A stretch of DNA of 64,000 nt from Chlamydomonas reinhardtii (taxonomy: Eukaryota > Chlorophyta > Chlorophyceae > Chlamydomonadales > Chlamydomonadaceae): positions 4,853,283 through 4,917,282 of the forward strand of contig NC_057009.1 in the NCBI RefSeq assembly GCF_000002595.2, read 5' to 3'. Position 1 is the stretch's first letter, and each line of letters opens with the position of its first letter. The notes under the pieces are model-generated. The model did no database searches. It was not told the origin of the DNA and saw only the letters and a list, made by a program, of their open reading frames with translations. A program made the translations under genes and the position numbers. Positions 9,802 to 20,900 of this stretch are shown here, piece by piece.

Positions 9802-12800
9802 TTACAACTCAGATAACAAACACAAAGGCACTTCCAGCACCGGGCCAGACGTCCCCTGGACCGGACCGGACCGCACACGGCCTATCTGTCCCCACGATGA
9901 CCATGAATGCACGGGGATACGCAGTCGTCCAGGATCCCCCGGTAACATGTAACCAAGCCCAAGTTTCAAGCCGCCGGAACCATTGCTGAGCCTTCTGGTG
10001 AGTCTGTCCACGTCAAACAATGCAGCGTCATGCAGCGCCGTTTGACAGAGGCTCACCCAGGAACTGCCCTTTTGCACACGGGCCATAACCTTGCGCATCT
10101 ATCAATAAGCCCCCATCGAACTCCTCGGTACACCGCACCAGCAGTGGTCTGCCATGCTTTGCTTAGTGGCTGGGCGCGGGCGTGAGCAGCTTCTTGACCT
10201 GCGGGCCAGAAGCACGCAGAGAGGAGTCAAGACACAGGGGGGTTGCTGCTACGTGCAAGGGCATACTGCCCTGCCCTATCCCTGGTCGCGCTGCAAGCCA
10301 GTCGCGCCTCAAGCTTACAGCGCTGCCACCAGGATGTGCTTGATGATTCAATCCCGGCTCACCCGACCCTGGGTCACTGCCCCGCCCACCTACCTGCTCA
10401 AGCGTGAGGAACATGGCCACGTTCCACGAACCCAGGCGGCCGAAGTTGGGAATGAAGCCCTTATAGAAGGCCAGCGGGCCCTCGTTGCGCGCGGTCTTGA
10501 CGAAGCAGTCAAGTACGCCCTTGAACTTGCCCTCCCGGTCGCCTGCATGAGCAGGTGAAGGCTTCCCATGTTTGCACCATGGTAGTGGGGCTGGGCCTCG
10601 CTCCGCACCGTACTACCTCATCGCCTTCACCCGCCCTGTGCTAATGCCAACCAGCGCCCGCTTACGGGACTTTCCCGGATGCTAATGCGCAGCCCACACC
10701 GCCCAGCGCGCTCACCCATGACGCGCGACTTGACCACATCCACGGGCGAGCCAATGCATACCGCGACGAAGCCGGCGCCCAAGCCTGCAGCGCGCACGCA
10801 AGGTGCAGAGGCACGAGTCAGCACCAACCGTTTAGCTGCACCTACAGGGCACCGGTCCCGCAAGCGTTCCCCGGCCTTTTTTACATCATTGCTATGCCTA
10901 TCGACCCTGGATGGCGCCCGTGCGTCTATTACGACGTCCCCGCCCCTGCATCCAGCGGCTCACCCGCCGCCAGGTGCGTGCCCACGTTGTCCTTCATGCC
11001 AATGCCCAGTAGCGACTGCTTGATCTGGTGGCACAGAGAGCGAAGAGACAAACAAGCAATGCGTTTGTGAAGGTGCGGCCCTGTGCGTCTCTGCATGGCG
11101 CCGGAGCTAAGGGCCGACGTGAGCAACCTCCGTACAGCCTCCTGCCAGCTACAGGCTGGCCGGTTTCATCTCGAAGACCCCTGCTTCCAACATCCTTCCT
11201 CTGGCCGAGACCCCAGAGACTTGTAGCTTTATCAGCAATGTCAGCTTGGCACCCGTCCCAAACGTACTGGCAAGGACACATGCCCAGCGCTCCACTGAGC
11301 TGCATCCTGCCGAAATCCAACCCCCCCCTCTCCCGGGGCACGGCGCCCCCCATAACCACCATGGTGATCGCAAGCCCCACACTATGGTATGAAGGCCTTC
11401 CGGATCCCCGGCTCCCTTTGGCTCCCACGCACCTGGTCGTAGCTGGCCAGCTCGGCCGCGTTGATGATGGCGTTACGCGCGATGTTGGGGCCCAGACCCT
11501 TCCACAGGCCCAGGATGCCCTCCTCCCTGCAAGTGCGTAAGGCCCGGTGGACATCAGTAAGGGCAATGGTGCAAGCGGGCCCTCCAAGACCGCTGGTAGC
11601 TGGCTAGCGCGACCGCTTGTGGCACGCAGTGACGGTATTGAATGCTAGCCGGCGTCACCCCGGACCCAGCACCAGGAAATACCCTGGCCTGACAGCCTGA
11701 ACCAAGCCCCTCAGCCGTATCCCGACCGCCACTGTCTCTGGGCATCGATTCCTTTGGCCTTGGCAGTAACTACCCACCCCTTCAGCTCTTTTGCAGCGCC
11801 CCCATCTGCCCCTGCCCAGGCCCGGACACGCACCGCGCGATGATGCCGTAGGCGGCGATGGCGCTGGGGTACTTCTTGGCCACACCGGGAGCCAGCTTGC
11901 CCTCCGATTGCATGCGTACCTGCGCGCAAACATGTGCACATGTGCGAACGTATGGTGGTGGCAAACGTCCATCCCCCAGCATTACCCGTACGGTGTCAGC
12001 ACTGTAAGCAGTACGAGCTAGAAACATGCGCACGACGCACATACACCCAAAGCCACCAGGACGCCGCTCACCTTCACCAGGTCGGTGGGACTGGCAACGC
12101 TGATGCCCAGGGCGCCGGTGGTGAGGCCCGCCGCGATCTTGAGGTGCAGGGGCGGGTCGCCCTTGAAGTCCTTGCCCACGTACAGGTTGCGAACCTTCAC
12201 ACACCGGACATGTGTTGTAAGAAGCGGGACAGGAGCACACGCGAGTCATGTACATGGGCACGTTAATTAATAGCAGCAAATATAGAGCAGCTGTAGTAAA
12301 TGGGTGCAGGTTAGGGGTGCAGGCACGCTGGCGGCTCTGTCAGGGCGGTGGGCGGTATGGACAGTGGCCGACACAGCCTGTGCTTACCGGCTCGTAAAGG
12401 CCGATGCGCAGACCGCCGAACAAACATTGCCGATGCAGGCCTGCAGGAGGTATAAGACGGCGGACCCAATGATATCACCGAGAGTTTGGGATGACAGTAG
12501 TGAAACCTGGAACCGGGACACAGGGGTTCAGTTGCAGCGGCACGCTGGCGTGTTGGTGGTTTTGGGTTTGGGCAAAGCCCCTGATCCAGGCAACTTACCG
12601 GGCTCAATGCCCTTCCACAGAGATGCAGGACCCTCCTCGCGGGCGATCGTCGCAACCGTGCCAAGCATACCCCTGCAATTCAACAGGGACATGAGCCCCT
12701 CGTCGCAAGTGCCAAAGCAAGCCCCAGCGTTGCCCATTATACTCACTTGTACTTGTTGCCCCCGGCCTGCAGCTGCAGGCGCACCTTGGCCGTGTCCAGC

Positions 12801-12984
12801 GGCAGGGTAAGCGCCTGCGCAGCAAGCAGGACCGCGTTCGCTGCATTGTTGCCAAAACTCAATGTTTACAGCGGTAGGAAAATATCAGCATGAGATTCAC
12901 CTCGGCAGTGCATGCCGCTATTGCGCTCGCTAGAAAGGTGCGAGGGAAGCTCAAAGGCTGGGATGAGGACGACGACGCCACCAT
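9802..12984 (-). CDS. UCP1: Mitochondrial uncoupling-protein-type carrier
   Basis: Exons 12984-12901, 12814-12747, 12672-12599, 12440-12388, 12194-12072, 11919-11834, 11526-11433, 11024-10964, 10784-10716 and 10542-10394 give 287 residues in phase, then a last exon 10098-9802. The three carrier signatures are clear: PLDTAKVRLQLQ, SPTDLVKVRMQ and SPVDVVKSRVMG. Plant-UCP-like stretches GLHRQCLFGGLRIGLYEP, NIARNAIINAAELASYDQ and NFGRLGSWNV are also present. It should lie in the inner mitochondrial membrane. Transport may be proton leak or anion exchange, as reported for plant UCPs. The start at 12984 gives an N-terminus (FLASAIAACTAE) matching the family, so little is missing. The last exon adds about 98 residues with no family counterpart. 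A good donor (TGG followed by GTGAGC) lies inside it, so a further splice is possible and the C-terminus is uncertain. Confidence 0.9.
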
Positions 12985-13233
12985 CTTTCACTATTTTGTT
13001 GCTACGTAATGCACAATACACGCCGAGGGAGCGGGGATAATTTCGGTTGCGCGTGCATGGGTTCGCCATGCATTCAGCAGTTGTCGCCGTGTAGACGCAG
13101 TACTTACACCGGCGCAACAAATATTCAAAATTAAATCAACGGCTCCACTCAGGAGCTTGCCTGGCTTTGGAGACGCGTGAAACGTGTTGCTCAGAGCTGC
13201 TGCTCGCACCGCGCTTTCGTTTGTCATAGAGCC
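12985..13233. promoter_or_regulatory. Divergent promoter region, carrier and Mpv17-family genes
   Basis: Only about 250 bases separate the two start codons, which point apart. Both genes encode predicted organelle membrane proteins. The interval must hold both promoters. I recognised no named element. Confidence 0.5.
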
Positions 13234-15123
13234 ATGGCAGCGTCTCTGCTGCGGAACTGCTTGAGGGCCGGTGTAGGTCGCAGCAACAGCAGCCTGGTCG
13301 CTGCAGTGAGCGGTCGCGGGAGCAATTGTTTCGGAACCAAGCCGGTCGCGCCTGCGCTGGTTGCGGGTGCGTAGAAGAATGAGATTGCATGGGTCGCTTA
13401 TTGCTTTGGGGGGCCCAACGCTGCAACTGAAAGGCCGGTGGCACGCGTGGCGGGGTCAGGGCCTGAACAGTCCTGGCGCCTGCCCGATGCAAAGCATGGC
13501 GTGTCTACTTTCTCACGCTGACGGCACGCAATACGCAGGGAGAGCGCCCCGTCGCATGCTGTCTCGGAGCTCTGATGGCGGCGCTGGCACGGGAGCTGGG
13601 GGCGGCCACGGCGGCGGCAGCATTCGTGGAAAGCCAGTGGGCTCCGGCGGTAGCGGAGAGCCGTCGGGCTCGGGTGGTGGCTTTGTCGGCTGGTACATGA
13701 GCTGCCTGGAGGCCAACCCGGTGCGCTGCTGCTGTACGGGGAGAACTGTTTGCACCCCGGGCTTGCGCGGCCTGCCCAACGGCCCGGCGCTGTGGAACGG
13801 CACCTTGTACCCAGACCTGGACTAGAACGTGGCCTTTGTGTCTGCGTGATTTTGCTGCCCTGCAGCTGCTCACCAAGTCGCTGACCTGCGCGCTGCTGAA
13901 CGCTCTGGGCGACATCTTCTGCCAGCTGTTCATCGAGAAAAGCAGCAGCATTGACGTGAAGCGTACCGGCACGTTCACGTTCCTGGTACGTGGGCAGCCT
14001 CCTTGTTAGCGTGCCTGACGCTGGCTGCTTCTGGTGTACTCGGACCGTTCTTGTTGCCTCCAGCGCTAACTATAGAGGCGTACGCTGGTGGACCATACGC
14101 CACTTAAGCACCAAGCCTTAGCCCCGGCATTGCTCCTGCCTGTCAATGCGATCCACAGGGCATGTTCCTGGTGGGCCCCACGCTGCATTTCTGGTACTCG
14201 ATTCTCAACAAGCTGGTGCCCGCCGGCGGCGCTACCGGTGAGACAAGTGTGCTTGGGGGGATAGGCATTAGAATAGGCGAATTCGGGCACGCAGCCAAGG
14301 TGCCGGACTGAATGCCTGAACGCTCTATGCACGGTGCGGTGCTGCAGCTTTTACAGCTAACCGGATATGGTTGCGCACGCAGGCGCGGTGCTGCAGCTGC
14401 TGCTGGACCAGGGTGTGTTCGCACCGCTGTTCCTGGCCACCTTCATCTCGGTGCTGTTCATCATTGACGTAAGAAGCTCTGAGGCTGCACTTCAGCCCCG
14501 TACCGTACTTGCCCTGTTCCGGTTTGTGTCAATGCTTGCAGCCGAACTCGGTTTTGGACTTTTAGGCTGTGGCACCTCCCGCCAAACAGTAGTACGTTAT
14601 GGTGCTAACTTGGGCACATGCCCGTGCCCCGTCCTGCAGGGCAAGCCGCACATGATCAAGCCCAAGCTGCAGCAAGACTGGTTCGAGACAATCAAGGTCA
14701 ACTGGGTGCTGTGGATCCCCGCGCAGTACTTCAACTTCCGCTTCGTGCCGCCCAATCTCCAGGTGTGCTTTTAATGACGAGTGTTGCGGAACTAATGCTT
14801 ACGCAGACCAGAGCGGAAGGCGGAGTGGGCTTGCAGGCGGCACGAGAGTAGGCAGTCAGGCTTCGCTTACACACATCTATATGCGTTCGTGCATTGGTAC
14901 CATGTGCAATTGTGTTCGTCAGTTCTTACGCATGCGCAGACACGCCAGCTCTCCATGTACCATCACGCAAGCACATACACATACGCAACACCTGCTCACA
15001 CACAATGCATGGTGCTTCACCACTTTGACACAGGTGCTGGTGGCCAACATAGTTGCGCTGGTGTGGAACACCTACATGTCCTTCCAAAGCCACAAGGCTG
15101 TTGCGCCCGCGGTGGCCAAGTAA
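13234..15123 (+). CDS. Mpv17/PMP22 family membrane protein
   Basis: Seven exons (13234-13366, 13539-13720, 13866-13985, 14159-14237, 14383-14468, 14640-14762, 15034-15123) give 270 residues in phase. Residues 1-45 are rich in Arg, Ser and Ala with few acids (MAASLLRNCLRAG) and look like an organelle transit peptide. A Gly-rich linker follows to about residue 85. The Mpv17 fold covers the rest: WYMSCLEANPLLTKSLT, GDIFCQLFIE, GPTLHFWYSILNKL, and the signature run WFETIKVNWVLWIPAQYFNF followed by FRFVPPNLQ. Four hydrophobic segments are visible. Relatives lie in the inner mitochondrial, peroxisomal or chloroplast envelope membranes and may form small channels. Which organelle is used here cannot be told. 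The last intron carries a copy of the 48-base dispersed repeat. Confidence 0.92.
14768..14815 (+). repeat. Dispersed repeat, copy 2
   Basis: This is the second copy of the sequence at 9280-9327, in the same orientation. It lies in the last intron of the Mpv17-family gene. See copy 1 for the match. Confidence 0.75.
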
Positions 15124-15213
15124 AGCCTCGCTTCAGCTATAACTTCAAACCACAATAAGGCCCAGCAGGGCTCACACGCAACCATAAAGGTGTGTCAGTT
15201 TGTTTATGATTGT

Positions 15214-15218
15214 TGTAA
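15214..15218 (+). terminator. Poly(A) signal TGTAA of the Mpv17-family gene
   Basis: The motif lies about 90 bases past the stop at 15123 and before the tail of the converging MND1 gene. Confidence 0.65.
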
Positions 15219-15357
15219 AGACTCTGACTGACGTGAGTCATGCTGATCTTTGTATGGGACGTCGCCGCTGGCAAGTTGTGTGCATCCTGCAGGACGAAAG
15301 TTACGTTATTTAGCTGTGTGACTGGAAGTCGTGTGAAGTCGTTGTGAGTTGTGCGTA

Positions 15358-17201
15358 TTACTCCAGGTACTCGGCCTTCTCGTCCAGGCCGTTCTGCGCG
15401 CAGGACAATAGGCGCGTTAAGTTAGAGAGGAAGGTCATAAGTCCCCAGATGCTGCACGGCACTAAGGCGCCGAAGGAGTAAAGAGAGATGGGAGCACATC
15501 ACGACTGGGGCTCCTGAAGAAGTCGCTGTAACTCCTCGTGTATGTTGCTCCAAAGCATTGGCAGTAGTACACCCTTTCAGCTCGCCGCCCACGTGTTTTG
15601 CACCCTGGGTGCCAATGGCCTGGCCCTTACCTCCTCAAAGAACTTGGCCAGCTCCGCCTCATTGCCCGCAAACCGCTTCTTGCACCAGGACAACAGCGAG
15701 TAGGTGTTGTCTGCGGACAGGGCGAGGCGTTATTGGGACCAAGGGGGTTTCCGTGCCCGCCCTTCCTTCGTGTGCGGCATCACCTAGGACGTTAGTCGGC
15801 CGTGACAGGGGAAGGCAACCACACGGTTTAGCGCATAAGCGCACCCCACCGCTCACCCAGCCAACGGTTTGCCGCCAGCTTGCAGCTCTCCGCTATGTTG
15901 TCTGTGCAAGAGAATATAAAAGCACGAGCACACTTGAGAGAACTGTTGATGGTACGGTATGCTCCACACGCTGGCACTGGCGCCAAACGAAGACAGCAGG
16001 CTGGGACAATGTGCTGGACCATGCCTCTCGACTTCACCCAACCGCAAGTCAGAGTTCCCATGTGAAGGTGCCAGCGCTTCGCGGGGTGTCTAGTACCAGC
16101 ACTCACGCATGGCCTGCACCGTCTCGGGGTCGTTATCCCGGTACGCCTCCAGCTTGAATGACACCTCTGTCGCCCGCTTCTTCAGCTTGTTCAGCTCCGC
16201 CAGCGCCTGAGCACGTGACTCCTGCGACAGATGACAAGACACCAAGCGATTGGGTTAGGCGGCAGCACGAGGTAGGCTGCAGACCCAGGAAGGTCAGAGT
16301 TGTTGTGGCGCTGGTAAGGCATGCGCTGAGCACGTCCTTACGGCCTGAGCGTGCAGGGCAGCGCGAGGAAAAACAAACGCTCTGCAAACCTCTGTGTGCC
16401 ACGCGCTCTGTCTTAAGCTCTCTGCATCTCACCGTGTCTGGGTTGGCTGCTTTATGTTGCTCTAGCGACGCCTCCACCTCGGCTCTCCGCTTGCGGGTTG
16501 CCGCCAGATCCGTCTCAAGCCGCTTTACGTCGTTTTCCACCTGCACAGGAGGGCCACAAAGGCAAGGAGATGTACAGCTGTAGCAGCAGTATGCTAAGGG
16601 CCATGTGGCCGGTTGCGGTTCGGCCGGAGAGCCCCAGAACTTGTACTGCCACGCGCACCACCAGAACCCAGTTCCGAACCACATACCATGACGGAGGCTT
16701 CAGATGGGAAGGCCCAATAGTAGTTGGAGATTCCAATCTTCTCCATGTGCACCAGGTTGTCATCAACGAGACTCTGCGAGAAAAAGAGACCAAGAGAGCG
16801 GAAACTGTCCGGGTGGCGCCATTTCCCAACCCAGATGCTCCAGCTTCCGACACGCGAGCTTGCCACTGCGCCCACCTCACAGCAGTTCCTTGCCCATACC
16901 CACCTGCAGCACATCTTTCACTGCTTGCGAGATGACGCCCTTCTTCGTTGCGAGCCTGCGTTGGCCATAGGCAGGCAGGAGGTGCAGGGCCAGCCAGAAA
17001 GGTTGTGGAGGCATCCCGAATTCCAAAGAGCGAGCAGGGTCACTACGCACGGTCACCACGGTCGTGACAGCGTTTGGGCCAGGAACGAAATCAGGCTTAC
17101 TTCTCGATGTCCTTGCCCTGGAACACATCAGATGACTCGTGGAATATCTCCAGCACGCGGTCGCGCTTCTCCGCGGCTGAGACGCCCTTCTTGGGAGGCA
17201 T
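15358..17201 (-). CDS. MND1: Meiotic nuclear division protein 1 homologue
   Basis: Eight exons (17201-17101, 16955-16904, 16773-16687, 16540-16433, 16221-16107, 15901-15857, 15710-15631, 15393-15358) give 207 residues in phase, close to the roughly 205 of animal and plant MND1. The N-terminal winged helix starts MPPKKGVSAAEKRDRVLEIF and holds the hallmark KKGVISQAVKDVLQSLVDD and ISNYYWAFPSEA. Residues 85-160 form a long coiled coil. The C-terminus holds AESCKLAANRWLDNTYSL, the capping region of the HOP2-MND1 dimer. In other eukaryotes MND1 and HOP2 help DMC1/RAD51 invade homologous DNA in meiosis. A volvocine alga would need it in zygote germination. HOP2 is not in this window. The next gene, NUP88, is transcribed away from it. 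Confidence 0.95.
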
Positions 17202-17957
17202 GGTTCCTTTGGCCTGTGCCCGAGTCGGTGACCTTGCGTGATATCAATACCTCTATACTTGTAGTAGCGTTGCAAGCAGCTCTTGCGCTATGATAAGCTC
17301 TGCCCTGGATAAGCTGCACACAGCTGCGCCGCAGCTGAGGATTTAAAAGAACAACTGCAACGAGCTTGTAACTATTGCACACGCAGGTTGGCATATGTAA
17401 ACCGTGGATTCCATTTAACCCGGGCGCGACAGACTATAAATAATTGCACCGCACGCATTTCATCCAGCGCCCACATCCGGCCACCGTCTCCCCGGCCTCC
17501 GTGTGGGCGATGGGCATACTGGGACTGCAACCTCAGGGAAGCATTGTTGAGCATGAGGGGAGAACGATGGGGCGCGGACAACGGTGGCCAGCAAATGGAA
17601 GCCCTGCGTCCCTGCGTCTCTCTGCGTCTCTGCGCCCCTGCGCCCTTCAGCTGCGGCCGAGCCTGCTCGAGTCACCAGCTTAGCAAACGCATGAATCCAT
17701 CACCACGACGGCATGCCTGATTATGCTGAGGACTCGCAAAATTGGGCGAACAGGCTCACCCATCGCAGGGAGGAAGAAAGCTCCCTTGCAGCACGCGGCG
17801 GGGCTTCCCGCGCGAATGGCATCGCGCTGGGTGCAACTCATGGCAGCCCTGCATCGACTTGTGCAATATATAACACTCAAGCATTACAACGGTTATTTTG
17901 AATGCATAGGTAGAGCTTTTGTCCTAAACGCGGGGATTCGGCGCCGTGGACCGCGCG
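17202..17957. promoter_or_regulatory. Divergent spacer between MND1 and NUP88
   Basis: About 750 bases separate the two start codons. A simple repeat of CTGCGTC-like units lies at 17603-17646. The rest shows no exon with recognisable homology, so it is taken as two 5' untranslated regions and promoters. Confidence 0.5.
17603..17646. repeat. CTGCGTC-like tandem repeat
   Basis: About five imperfect copies of a 7-9 base unit (CCTGCGTC, TCTGCGTC, TCTGCGCC) follow each other between the MND1 and NUP88 promoters. Confidence 0.75.
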
Positions 17958-20900
17958 ATGGAGGAGCAAATCGATCTGCGAGACGTGATTGCTTTGGACG
18001 CTGATGCTGCTGGCACTGTGTAAGTGACAATGAGCTGCTCAAGGTGTAATCTGGCAATGAATTTGTCCTCGCTGGCTGCAGCTACGCGCTTTGGCGGAGC
18101 GAGGATGGTGGCTTGCGGATAGTACTCATTGATGGACGGCAAGAGGTGCTAGATGCTCAGCAACGGCAGGTAGGGGGGGCACAAGCGTTCTTGCGGCCGC
18201 ACCTCGCACTGTCGATTGGTTTGCCGACTGGTATTTACAATTGAGACTACAGGCTTCGTTGCAAGACCCTGTGGCAGTAGCCAAACCGTTGGCCACACAC
18301 GTCGTGCACACCAACCCGGCGGTGAACTTTGATGCGCGGGGTCTGCGCGTGACCCCCAGCGGCCGCTACGTGGTTCTCTACGGCAACTCAAATGAGGTGA
18401 GGGCCTGGGTGCGCGGCTGCAAGGCAGGGCTCTCACCACTTCCCTGCCCAGGCACACCACTGCATAAGGACCGACAAACAACTGTAGATACCCGTGCTGA
18501 ACAACTTGTTAGTCGCATACCCTTGTGAACACGTGCATGCGTCGCGGCTCACAGGACTCGTCCGTTATCTCACTTGCGGTGGTGGACCTACACGGCGGCC
18601 AGCCGCTGGCCACGCCGCCCGGATCCACGGTGCGCCACAAGCAGTGCCGGCTGCTGGCGGTGGACTCGGTGCTGTTCGGCAGCAGGCCCGGACTGGTGCT
18701 GTGCCAGGTGCGCGGCCGCCGTGTGTGGGCGCTGCAACCTATGGTGCATTGTTACCGTATGCGTGACATCAGCGACACGCCCATACCTGCACTGCTGCCG
18801 CAGGTGTCGTGGCATGCACACAGCGAGGAGCACCTGGTGGTCCTGACAAGCGACAACCGGCTGCGGCTGTACCACGTCACACACAGCTTGGCGGTGGCGG
18901 AGCAGACCCTGCACGTGGTGCCACAGGCAGGGCCACTGCCGCAGCGCTACGGCCTCAGCACCGCAGCCGCCGCGGCCGGCCACGGCGCCTCGCCAGGCCC
19001 TGGCGTGGCAGGCACCCCTGCGTCTCCCTTGGGCGGCAGTGCTGCTGGTGGAGCGTTGGGTTCCTCGGACGTAGTAGCGTTTGCTTTCGGCCCAGCGCTA
19101 GGCTGGGGGCTGTTCAGCATCCTACTGTTGGGCAATGACGGGCTGGTGTACTCGCTGGGGCCTGTGGCGCCGTTCGGCATGCGCTGCTCTGGCGCGCTGC
19201 TGCAGCGGCTGGCGGCGGATGAGGCAGCGGCGGAGGAGTGGCTGGCGGCGGTGTTTGGTATTGAGGCGGTGGAGAACCCTGGGGCGCGCAGCCGCTGGCC
19301 AGGTGTGTACAGCAGGGCGCGCTGGGGTGTGTATGGAATGGTGCATTCGTGGTATGTCAAGGTTGCGGCTGAGCTGCAGAGGGCATGAGACAGCGCATGC
19401 CGTCACAATCACGGCAGTTCTACCTAATACCTCATGCCTACACCTAACTTACAGAGCCTGCCCTTGTGTGTTCCAGTGCTGCCGCACGTGGTGGAGGATG
19501 TATCCCCGGCGCTGGTGGGACCCCTCAACCCGCGCCTGCGCCAGGAGCTGCCGCACCTTACCGCTCGTGCCGTGGGCCTGGCCGTCGCGCACACCATCAC
19601 CGCCGCCTCGTCCTCGGCTTCCACAGCTAACGGCGCCTCCGCCGCCGGCCCCGCGCCCTCCTCCGTCAGCACCGCCGTGGTGGGCTATGCCGACGGACGG
19701 CTGCTTGCGTACGCGGTGGCCGGTGCCTGGGTGCCGGCCTGGTGCGACCACGCGCCGCAGTACATGACAGCCAGTGGCACAGCCGGCTCCGCACCTAGCG
19801 CCGTCCGCTACCGCTGCACGCTGCGATCAGGGGCCGGAGCCGGCGGTCTGGCGGCGGGCCTAGGCCTGGCGTTTGCGGCTGCCGCGGGTGAGGCGGCACC
19901 AGCGGCGGTCACGCCGCGCATGGTCCTGCTGGATGTGGTTGAGCTGCCCATGGACGAGGGGGCGGCAGCGCCGCCGACACAAAAGGCAGTTGTGGCCGTG
20001 GGTGTGGCTGGCACGCCCAGCAGCAGCGGGCGGTTCGGGCTGGCGGACGTGGACAGCGAGGACGAGGAGGAGGACGAGGATGGGGAGCTGTACGGCGCGG
20101 GCGGCTCCGCGGTGCCGCGGCGGCCCATGAACCTGCACATGCAGGCGGCCGCGGCGGGCGCTGCCGCCGCGACGGCGTGGGTGAGCCTGCGCAGCCGCGG
20201 CTGCTGGAGCGTAACGCTGCCCTGGAGCGCGCTGCTGCCTCGGTGGCTGGGCGGCCCGGGCGGCGCAGCGGCAGCTGAGGCGCTGCCCAGCGACCTGCCG
20301 GCGCCAGTGGTTAAGTGCGTGCACGAGGTGGCGGCGGCAGCGGCCGGCTCCATGACGCCGGCGGGCGCGGCCACGGCGGCGGGCGGCGCGGCGGTGGTGG
20401 ACAGCTGCCTGCTGGCTAACCCGCTGCTGGGCGGTGGGCTGCTCATGCTCAGCCGGTCAGGTGAGCGCACGGGAATGCGGGGGCAGCTCTGCCGTCGGAT
20501 GGCAGGCGGGACGTAAAGGAGCTGAGCGTAGGGTATGGAAGCGGGCACGGGTCAACGGCTGAGTTCGTGTGCATGTTGCTTGCAGGGACGCTTCACTACT
20601 ACCAGCCTGCCGGCGCGGCGGAGCTGGTGTCGCACCAGGCGGCCGCGGCGGCTGCCGCTTCTACGCCGGGTGGCGCCAGCGCCGCCGCCGCTGCAACGGG
20701 CGGCGCCGGGCTGTCACCTCTGGCTAGCCCTGAGCAGCGCAAGGCGGCTGTGGAGGCTCACATCCGGGCGGTTTACAGCAGCCTAATAGCGCCACCAGCA
20801 GACCGCAAGCTGCCCAAGCCGCCGCCAGGTCCGTAAATTGATGGCGCGTGGCGCATTATGGCTGTGTGCAAATTGTTTGACATGGCCAGGTTGCGACATG

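Noticed and set aside
17444-17683. Small plus-strand frames between MND1 and NUP88
   Set aside because: They run through a simple repeat and lack homology, so the interval is treated as a promoter spacer.
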